Below are positions 57,981 through 64,000 of a stretch of 64,000 nt of DNA, in pieces. Under the pieces are notes generated by a model. The model was not told the origin of the DNA, did not search any database, and saw only the letters and a program-made list of their open reading frames with translations. Origin of the DNA: Methylocystis hirsuta (lineage in GTDB: Bacteria; Pseudomonadota; Alphaproteobacteria; Rhizobiales; Beijerinckiaceae). The translations under genes and the position numbers were made by a program. The stretch covers positions 1,426,001 to 1,490,000 of the forward strand of contig NZ_QWDD01000001.1 of the NCBI RefSeq assembly GCF_003722355.1, in the 5' to 3' direction. Each line of letters begins with the position of its first letter. Positions within the stretch are counted from its first letter, which is position 1.

Positions 57981-59990
57981 ATGTTTCGTAAAATTCTAAT
58001 CGCCAATCGCGGCGAGATCGCTTGTCGCATCATCAAGACGGCGAAGCGCATGGGACTTTCGACCGTCGCCGTCTATTCCGACGCCGACGCCGACGCGCTG
58101 CATGTCGAAATGGCCGACGAGGCCGTCCGTCTCGGCCCGCCGCCCGCCTCCCAGTCCTATCTGCTGATCGATAAGATCGTCGCCGCCTGTAAGGAAACCG
58201 GCGCCGAAGCGGTGCATCCGGGTTATGGTTTTCTGTCCGAGCGCGCCGCCTTCGCCAATGCGCTCGCCGAGGCGAATATCGTTTTCATCGGCCCCAATAT
58301 TCGCGCGATCGAGGCGATGGGCGACAAGATCGAGTCGAAGAAATTCGCCTCCGCCGCCAATGTCAGCGTCGTGCCTGGCTACCTCGGCGTCATCGAGAAC
58401 GCCGAAGAGGCCGTTACGATCGCCAGGGACATCGGCTATCCGGTGATGCTCAAAGCATCTGCCGGCGGCGGCGGCAAGGGCATGCGCGTCGCTTTCACCG
58501 ACGCCGAAGTGATCGAAGGTTTCACGCGCGCGCGTTCGGAGGCGGCGTCTTCCTTCGGCGACGACCGCGTCTTCGTCGAGAAATTCATCGTCAATCCGCG
58601 CCACATCGAAATTCAGGTGCTCGGCGACAAACACGGCAATGTCATCCACCTGAACGAGCGCGAATGTTCGATTCAGCGCCGCAATCAAAAGGTGATTGAA
58701 GAAGCGCCGTCGCCGCTGCTCGATGAAAAGACTCGGCGCGAAATGGGCGCGCAGGCCGTCGCCCTCGCCAAGGCCGTGAACTATGATTCGGCGGGCACGG
58801 TCGAATTCGTCGCCGGTCAGGACAAGAGCTTCTACTTCCTTGAAATGAACACGCGCCTGCAGGTCGAGCATCCGGTGACGGAGCTCATCACCGGCATCGA
58901 TCTTGTCGAGCAGATGATCCGCGTCGCGGCGGGCGAGCCGCTGCAACTCAAGCAGGAAAACGTCAAGATCAACGGCTGGGCGGTCGAGAGCCGTATTTAC
59001 GCCGAGGACCCCACGCGCAACTTCCTGCCCTCGGTCGGGCGACTGGTCAAATACCGGCCGCCGGAAGAGAAGCGCGAAGGCGGGGTCACGGTGCGCAATG
59101 ACACCGGCGTCACCGAAGGCCGCGAAATCTCGATCCACTACGATCCGATGATCGCCAAGCTGGTGACGCATGCGCCGGACCGCCTTCGGGCGATCGTGGC
59201 GCAGGCCGACGCGCTCGATCGCTTCGTGATCGACGGAATTCGCCACAATATTCCGTTTCTGTCGTCGCTCATGCAGAGTCCGCGCTGGCGCTCCGGCAAT
59301 CTCTCGACGGGCTTTATCAGCGAAGAATATCCGGAGGGATTTTCGTCGCCCGAGCCTCGGGGAGATCTGGCGCACACGCTTGCCGCGATCGCGACGCTGA
59401 TGGACCACATCGGCAATGAGCGCAAACGCAAGATCTCCGGGCAGCTGCGCGGCGGAAGGCCGGTCGAATTCGAGCGCGAACGCGTGTGCATGCTGGGCGA
59501 GCAGAGATTCGACGTCTGCGTCGAGGCGCAAGGCGAAGCGCTGATCGTGCGTTTCGCCGAGGGCGATCAGCGCGCCCATCGCGTTTCGACCCAATGGCGT
59601 CCGGGCGAACTCGTGCTCGAAGGCGATGTCGACGGCCGCACGGTCTATGTGCAGGCGCGGGCAATCCTCAACGGCTATGCGCTGTCGCACCAGGGCGTCG
59701 ACGTCACGGCGCGCGTCTACACCAAGCGCGAGGCGGAACTTGTCGCCTTTATGCCGAAGAAAAAGGACGCCGGCGCCTCCAAGCACCTGTTGTGTCCGAT
59801 GCCCGGCCTGGTGAAGACCATCGACGTGATTGAAGGCCAGGAGGTCAAGGCCGGGGAAGCCTTGTGTATGGTCGAAGCGATGAAGATGGAGAATGTGCTG
59901 CGCGCCGAGCGCGACGTGACCGTCAAGAAGATCCTGGCCAAGGCCGGCGACAGCCTTGCGGTTGACGCCGTGATCATGGAGTTCGCGTAA
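57981..59990 (+). CDS. pccA: Propionyl-/acyl-CoA carboxylase alpha subunit
   Basis: The 669-residue protein has a biotin carboxylase part (MFRKILIANRGEIACRII, HPGYGFLSERAAFANAL, MLKASAGGGGKGMRVAF and FYFLEMNTRLQVEHPVTELI), a BT linker domain and a C-terminal biotinyl domain with MVEAMKMENVL. The carrier Lys lies in the AMKMEN motif. The length and linker match propionyl-CoA carboxylase alpha more than AccC. The beta subunit is not in this window. It would carboxylate propionyl-CoA in assimilation or in the ethylmalonyl-CoA pathway. Confidence 0.9.
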   Translation: MFRKILIANRGEIACRIIKTAKRMGLSTVAVYSDADADALHVEMADEAVRLGPPPASQSYLLIDKIVAACKETGAEAVHPGYGFLSERAAFANALAEANIVFIGPNIRAIEAMGDKIESKKFASAANVSVVPGYLGVIENAEEAVTIARDIGYPVMLKASAGGGGKGMRVAFTDAEVIEGFTRARSEAASSFGDDRVFVEKFIVNPRHIEIQVLGDKHGNVIHLNERECSIQRRNQKVIEEAPSPLLDEKTRREMGAQAVALAKAVNYDSAGTVEFVAGQDKSFYFLEMNTRLQVEHPVTELITGIDLVEQMIRVAAGEPLQLKQENVKINGWAVESRIYAEDPTRNFLPSVGRLVKYRPPEEKREGGVTVRNDTGVTEGREISIHYDPMIAKLVTHAPDRLRAIVAQADALDRFVIDGIRHNIPFLSSLMQSPRWRSGNLSTGFISEEYPEGFSSPEPRGDLAHTLAAIATLMDHIGNERKRKISGQLRGGRPVEFERERVCMLGEQRFDVCVEAQGEALIVRFAEGDQRAHRVSTQWRPGELVLEGDVDGRTVYVQARAILNGYALSHQGVDVTARVYTKREAELVAFMPKKKDAGASKHLLCPMPGLVKTIDVIEGQEVKAGEALCMVEAMKMENVLRAERDVTVKKILAKAGDSLAVDAVIMEFA

Positions 59991-60010
59991 GAGCTGCTGA
60001 TTACCTTCTC

Positions 60011-60044
60011 ATTCCGCTCGGAATATGCTACCGGAATGGTTCCG
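60011..60044 (+). promoter_or_regulatory. Paired inverted repeats before the toxin-antitoxin operon
   Basis: ATTCC-gctc-GGAAT (60011-60024) and CGGAA-tgg-TTCCG (60032-60044) share GGAA/TTCC arms. They form a plausible double operator for autoregulation by the antitoxin. Confidence 0.55.
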
Positions 60045-60053
60045 TTTAGTCGC

Positions 60054-60071
60054 CATTCTGGAGCCAGAATG
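60054..60071 (+). promoter_or_regulatory. Hairpin over the RBS and start of the antitoxin gene
   Basis: CATTCTGG-ag-CCAGAATG is a perfect 8-bp inverted repeat. It contains the GGAG ribosome-binding site and the ATG start (60069-60071), so folding would block translation of the antitoxin. Confidence 0.55.
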
Positions 60072-60311
60072 CCCGTCACCCTATCGATCAAGAATGCGCC
60101 GGACGAAGTCGTCGCCAAGTTGAAGGCTCGCGCGGCGCGCAATCATCGAAGCCTCCAGGGCGAACTGATGGCGATCGTCACTGAGGCCGTGGAACGTTCG
60201 CCGAGCGCAAGACTCGACGATTTCTGGAATTTCGCCAAAGAGATTGGCCTCGAGTCGCCGAACGAGGCGGTCGAGATCGTTCGAGAGATGCGTGACTCGA
60301 GGAATAAGTGA
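60069..60311 (+). CDS. FitA/VapB-like antitoxin
   Basis: The 80-residue protein has a ribbon-helix-helix N-terminus of the FitA/Arc kind (VTLSIKNAPDEVVAKLKARA, then RNHRSLQGELMAIVTEAVE). Its C-terminal tail could wrap the toxin. It overlaps the PIN toxin by 4 nt, the classic order of antitoxin then toxin. The ATG at 60069 has GGAG 7 nt upstream. Confidence 0.85.
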   Translation: MPVTLSIKNAPDEVVAKLKARAARNHRSLQGELMAIVTEAVERSPSARLDDFWNFAKEIGLESPNEAVEIVREMRDSRNK

Positions 60312-60706
60312 ATCCGGGCGCGGTCGTTATCGACGCCTCCGCCTTCGCGGCTGTCCTATTCGGGGAAGAGGCGGGATACTCAATTAAGGAACGGTGGCGC
60401 GACCGTTCTCTAATCGCGCCGATGTTGCTGCCTTATGAACTTGCCAACGTGACGCTTGTGAAGATTCATCAGCATCCTGAGCGTGCGCGCGAATTTTGGC
60501 TGGCTCATGAATATTTTCAGCGCTCCGGAGTGATGTTTTTCGATGTTGATTTCGCGAATGTGATCGCTCTTGCCCAACGGCGGAAGCTGACTGCTTATGA
60601 TGCGTCATACGCTTGGCTCGCTTTGTCACGAGATGTCGATCTGGTGAGCTTGGACAAGAAGCTCATCGCCGCATTTGATGCGGAGAAGGCTAACCGGAAG
60701 CGCTAA
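60308..60706 (+). CDS. vapC: VapC-type PIN-domain toxin
   Basis: The 132-residue PIN protein has four acidic residues at Asp9 (VVIDASAFAAVLFGE), Glu44 (LLPYELANVTL), Asp98 (KLTAYDASYAWLAL) and Asp116 (LVSLDKKL), consistent with an active metal-dependent RNase. Its GTG start overlaps the antitoxin stop. VapC toxins cut tRNA or rRNA when the antitoxin is degraded. The four-residue PIN core is complete. Confidence 0.9.
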   Translation: MNPGAVVIDASAFAAVLFGEEAGYSIKERWRDRSLIAPMLLPYELANVTLVKIHQHPERAREFWLAHEYFQRSGVMFFDVDFANVIALAQRRKLTAYDASYAWLALSRDVDLVSLDKKLIAAFDAEKANRKR

Positions 60707-60776
60707 TGGATGAAGGATAGGTTCCGTCCTTCAGAGAATCGGTCAAACACCACAATCTCGCGCTTGAGGCGATCGC

Positions 60777-62336
60777 TCAAGCGGCGGCTGACGCGGCAAG
60801 CGCGCGATCGCGGAACAAGCCATGCAGCGCGTCCCAATCCAGCACCAGTTCGCCGCCGTCGTTTCGCAGTTGCTGTTCCCAGTTCGCCAGCAAGTCGAGA
60901 CAGGCGTGATCAATATACGTCAGCTCATTCAGATGAACGTGCACCCGCGCGCCGTGCGGCAGTGACTCAAAGGCAGCTGCGAGCTGCGGCAGTCGGATAA
61001 AGGTCGCGGCGCCTTCAAGATGGATCACGGTCATGCCGTTGATCTGTTCGCCGCGGATGTTGAGATGCGAGAACGTGTAGAGCAAGCGCGCGACCGCCAG
61101 ACCGACGCCAACCGCGATGCCGGTCAACACGTCGGTTGCGACCACCGTCGCCACCGTCGCCGCATAGATGCCGGTTTCGATACGGTCCTGACCCCAGAGA
61201 AAGCGTGCGAACCCGAGATTGATCAGATTGATCCCCGCGTAAACCAGCACTGCCGCGAGGCTCGCCACGGGGATGATGCGCAGCACGTCCGGCGCGAGGG
61301 TGATGAACAGCAGAATCCACAGGCCGTGGAGCACGGTGGAGAGTCTCGTGCGTCCGCCCGCCGTGACATTGGCTGAGCTGCGCACGATGACGCCCGAGAC
61401 CGGCAGCACGCCAAGAACGCCGCAAAGGAAATTGCCGACGCCCTGCGCGACAAGCTCCTTGTTGTAACGGGTCCGCGGCGTCCGCCGCTGCATCGCGTCG
61501 ACCGCTGTCGCCGTCAGCAGCGATTCCGCGCTCGAAACGAAGGCGAGCGACAGCGCCGCCGCCCACAGCGCGCCGTCGCCGATTCTGCCAAGGGTGTGAG
61601 TCGTCGGCAAATTCACCGCGGCGAAAAGATCGTCCGGCGCCGGGACATATTTGATGTCGAGGGCGAAGAACGCCGCGACCGCCGTCGCCAGGCCGACGCC
61701 GACGAGCGGGGCGGGGAGAAAGGACAGCCATCTCGGGGCCCAGCGGCGCCACGAGAGAATAGCGGCGATCGTGAGCAGTCCAATCAGCGCCGCCGGCCGA
61801 TGCGGCTCCATCGTGACGCCCTTCCAAACGGCGAGCGGCAGCGACCAGAGGTTGATGACGCCGCCGAATTCCTGTCCCCTCCCCGGCGGCGTATCGTCGA
61901 CCATGACGTGAAATTGCGAGGCGAAAATCAGCAGGCCGATTCCGGCGAGCATGCCCTGAATCAGCGCCGGCGCGACCGCCCGGAACACGGGTCCGAAGCG
62001 CAGGGCGCCGGCCGCAATCTGAATCACCCCCGACATCATCACGATAAGCCCGAAGACCTCGAAGCCGAGGTCCTTGATGAACACGGCGGCCATCACGGCC
62101 GCGCCATTCGCCGCGCCGCTCACTTGCAGGGGGCAGCCCGAAAGCAGGCCGACGACGATGCCGCCGATGACGCCGCTGATGAGGCCGACGGCGGCGGCGT
62201 TCTCGAAAGGAAAACCGGCGACGAGCGCGAGACCCATCGACAAAGGAAGGGCGACGAGCAACACGACGACGGAAGCGAAGACGTCGTCTTTGATCGCCGA
62301 GAGGCGAGAAGGCGCGACATCAACTTCTAAAGACAT
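60777..62336 (-). CDS. SulP-family anion transporter with STAS domain
   Basis: The 519-residue transporter has around ten membrane spans with SulP hallmarks (LPLSMGLALVAGFPFENAAA, SGCPLQVSGAANGAAVMAAV, LLFITLAPDVLRIIPVASLA). A cytoplasmic STAS domain is at the C-terminus (VHVHLNELTYIDHACLDLLA). It may move sulfate or bicarbonate. The beta-carbonic anhydrase gene 44 nt upstream favours bicarbonate, as in known SulP-CA pairs. Confidence 0.9.
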   Translation of the reverse strand: MSLEVDVAPSRLSAIKDDVFASVVVLLVALPLSMGLALVAGFPFENAAAVGLISGVIGGIVVGLLSGCPLQVSGAANGAAVMAAVFIKDLGFEVFGLIVMMSGVIQIAAGALRFGPVFRAVAPALIQGMLAGIGLLIFASQFHVMVDDTPPGRGQEFGGVINLWSLPLAVWKGVTMEPHRPAALIGLLTIAAILSWRRWAPRWLSFLPAPLVGVGLATAVAAFFALDIKYVPAPDDLFAAVNLPTTHTLGRIGDGALWAAALSLAFVSSAESLLTATAVDAMQRRTPRTRYNKELVAQGVGNFLCGVLGVLPVSGVIVRSSANVTAGGRTRLSTVLHGLWILLFITLAPDVLRIIPVASLAAVLVYAGINLINLGFARFLWGQDRIETGIYAATVATVVATDVLTGIAVGVGLAVARLLYTFSHLNIRGEQINGMTVIHLEGAATFIRLPQLAAAFESLPHGARVHVHLNELTYIDHACLDLLANWEQQLRNDGGELVLDWDALHGLFRDRALAASAAA

Positions 62337-62380
62337 TTTCGCATCCCTTCATGGTTCAGGTTCGCGGCAGCGGCGCGCGT

Positions 62381-63049
62381 TCAGACGTCAACGCTGACGC
62401 GCTCTTTCTCTTGCCGCGCGGGCACATCCGACGGCGTCGGCGCAAGCGCGAATTGGCGCGTCGCGGGGTCATAAACAAAGACTTCGCCCGTCTCGATCTT
62501 GTAGACCCAGCCATGCAGCCTGAGTTTGTCTTGCGCGAGCGCAGAGGCGACCACCGGATGCGTGCGCAGATTTTCGAGCTGCGCGAGCACATTCTCCTGG
62601 ATGGCGACGTTGAGCTGTTCGGCCCCCGTTCTATCCGCGTATTTTTCGTGCATGATGCGCCGCGTCGCTTCGGCGTGCGACAGCCAGTCGTTCAGCGCGG
62701 GAAAAGCTCCGGCCGGCGGCGGATCGAGCAGGCCTTTCATCGCCCCGCAGTGCGAGTGGCCGCAGACGATGATGTCCTTGACGCCAAGGCCCGCGATCGC
62801 GAATTCGATCGTCGCCGCTTCGCCGCCGCGCACCGCGCCGTAGGGCGGCACGAGATTGCCGGCGTTGCGCAGGATGAAAAGGTCCCCGGGCGCCGACTGG
62901 GTGAGCAGGCACGGGTCGATGCGCGAATCGGCGCAGGTGATGAACAGCGTCTCCGGCGCCTGACCTTTAGCGAGGCGTTCGAACAATTCGCGCTGGTTGC
63001 CGAACACTTGCGACTGGAAGTGGTGGAGGCCCTCGATCAACCGCTGCAT
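62381..63049 (-). CDS. Beta-class carbonic anhydrase
   Basis: The 222-residue enzyme has both zinc-ligand motifs of beta-CA: FITCADSRIDPCLL (Cys, Asp-Arg) and HSHCGAMKGLL (His, Cys). It converts CO2 and bicarbonate. It lies next to the SulP transporter in the same direction and probably shares a transcript, giving a bicarbonate uptake module useful to a methanotroph that needs CO2 for serine-cycle carboxylations. Confidence 0.93.
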   Translation of the reverse strand: MQRLIEGLHHFQSQVFGNQRELFERLAKGQAPETLFITCADSRIDPCLLTQSAPGDLFILRNAGNLVPPYGAVRGGEAATIEFAIAGLGVKDIIVCGHSHCGAMKGLLDPPPAGAFPALNDWLSHAEATRRIMHEKYADRTGAEQLNVAIQENVLAQLENLRTHPVVASALAQDKLRLHGWVYKIETGEVFVYDPATRQFALAPTPSDVPARQEKERVSVDV

Positions 63050-63266
63050 TCTTGAGCTCCTATCGCTTACGTGACGCTCGCGAGAGATTGGGTGATGTAG
63101 CGCGCCGGCCGCGGGCCAGCGCGACGCGTGCGGAGCGATGCGCCATCGCGTGTCCTCCTTTTGGTCGAGCGACGCCGCGACGCTGACGTCTCCAAAGATG
63201 GCGCAGGGGATTGAGATTGAAAATAAGGATATATAAATTAGTTACATCGATAAAAGCTATGGAATC

Positions 63267-64000
63267 ATGGAACGTCTCAACTATCAGCACCTGTTCTACT
63301 TCTGGAACGTCGCCCGCGAGGGCGGCGTCACCCGCGCGAGCGAAAAGCTCGGATTGGCGCAGCCGACGATCAGCGGCCAGATCGCGGTTTTCGAGGCGTC
63401 GATCGGCGCGCAGCTCTTCCGCAAGGAAGGCCGCAATCTCGTGATGACCGAAACCGGACGCACGGTGTTCAATTACGCCGACGAAATATTTTCGCTGGGC
63501 CGCGAGCTCGGCAGCGCCTTGAAGAACCGCGCCGGCGCGGTCAGCGTCAGGCTAAGCGTCGGCGTGTCCAACGCCCTGCCGAAACTCGTCGTCTATCGTC
63601 TGCTCGAACCCGCTCTCGCGGCGCATAATCAAGTCGTCTGTCATGAGGATAAGACCGAGCGCCTCCTGGCCGAACTGCCAGTGCATGGAGTCGATCTCGT
63701 GTTTTCAGACTGGCCTGCGACAGGCGCTGCGGATGCGCGCATCTACAATCATCCGATCGGCGAATGCGGCGTGGCTGCGTTTGCGACGCTCGAGCTGCAA
63801 CAGCGCTACCGGAAGAATTTCCCGCGTTGCCTTGACGGCGCGCCGCTCTTGCTGCCGACGTCGAACACCGCGTTACGACGTTCGCTCGACCAATGGCTGG
63901 ACGCCAACAGTCTCTTTCCGAAAATCGTCGCAGAAGTCGAGGACAGCGCCCTGCTGAAGACATTCGGGGCGGCGGGCGCCGGCGTCTTCATGGCGCCGAC
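63267..64000 (+). CDS. LysR-family regulator, NhaR-like, partial
   Basis: The frame starts at 63267 and is open to the window edge, so the C-terminus is missing. It begins with the residues ERLNYQHLFYFWNVAREGG, then TRASEKLGLAQPTISGQIAV and FEASIGAQLFRKEGRNL, the NhaR-type LysR start. NhaR relatives sense sodium or pH. Divergent from the carbonic anhydrase and SulP genes, it may regulate them. The AT-rich gap at 63200-63260 would hold the promoters. Confidence 0.9.
   Translation, partial: MERLNYQHLFYFWNVAREGGVTRASEKLGLAQPTISGQIAVFEASIGAQLFRKEGRNLVMTETGRTVFNYADEIFSLGRELGSALKNRAGAVSVRLSVGVSNALPKLVVYRLLEPALAAHNQVVCHEDKTERLLAELPVHGVDLVFSDWPATGAADARIYNHPIGECGVAAFATLELQQRYRKNFPRCLDGAPLLLPTSNTALRRSLDQWLDANSLFPKIVAEVEDSALLKTFGAAGAGVFMAP

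Noticed and set aside
57996..59786. 596-codon minus-strand frame over the carboxylase
   Set aside because: A long shadow caused by GC-rich codon bias; no domain pattern.
1..64000. CRISPR arrays
   Set aside because: No regularly spaced direct repeats were seen; the phage repeats are dispersed and tied to gene starts.

Overview
The window looks like part of the chromosome of an alphaproteobacterial (type II) methanotroph, most likely Methylocystis/Methylosinus-like. The main reasons are a particulate methane monooxygenase-family operon in the order A-B-C (the pxm type), typical alphaproteobacterial blocks (proS-lolCE-lolD, tig-clpP, a biotin-dependent carboxylase alpha subunit) and high-GC codon use. 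The genus is an inference.

Bases 1 to about 16,100 are the early region and integrase end of a prophage; its left part lies outside the window. About 27 tightly packed plus-strand genes cover replication and recombination (SNF2 helicase end, DUF2800 Cas4-like nuclease, DUF2815 ssDNA-binding protein, family A DNA polymerase), DNA methylation (C5 and N6-type methylases), nucleotide-pool control (Nudix, MazG-like, dCMP deaminase, P-loop kinase, DUF1937/DUF2493), and an RlpA-like secreted protein. They end in an excisionase-like gene and a tyrosine integrase on the opposite strand. A recurring palindrome, TGTC(AT/GG)GACATG, sits inside the -35/-10 spacer of putative promoters and directly before Shine-Dalgarno sites across this region.

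From 16.3 to 33 kb comes host accessory DNA. It holds an AsmA-like protein, a receiver-only response regulator, DUF423, a Ste24-like protease, and a five-gene exported set (Mo-hydroxylase large subunit, 2Fe-2S subunit, di-heme cytochrome c, an unknown secreted protein and a NodB/PuuE-fold deacetylase). Lipolytic enzymes (anchored alpha/beta hydrolase, patatin) and a BcsS-type outer-membrane protein follow.

From 33.4 to 40.2 kb lies the pxmABC operon, followed on the same strand by a tautomerase and an enolase-superfamily enzyme. It is divergent from a LysR regulator, beyond which is an MRJP/yellow-family secreted protein. A decayed serine recombinase abuts tRNA-Glu at 40.6 kb. Then come an ABC-F ATPase, an HxlR regulator divergent from a GFA-family gene with a clear shared operator, TfoX-N and GNAT genes, and proS-lolCE-lolD.

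From 49.3 to 53.3 kb is the most interesting signalling locus. An RpfF-like DSF synthase with both catalytic glutamates lies 3 nt upstream of a membrane PAS-GGDEF-EAL gene that is broken by a single frameshift, and a catalytically degenerate crotonase-fold gene faces it. A copper-site-degenerate multicopper-oxidase-like protein, tRNA-Leu, tig, clpP, a propionyl-CoA carboxylase alpha-type gene, a VapBC-type toxin-antitoxin pair and a SulP transporter/beta-carbonic anhydrase pair divergent from an NhaR-like LysR gene complete the window.
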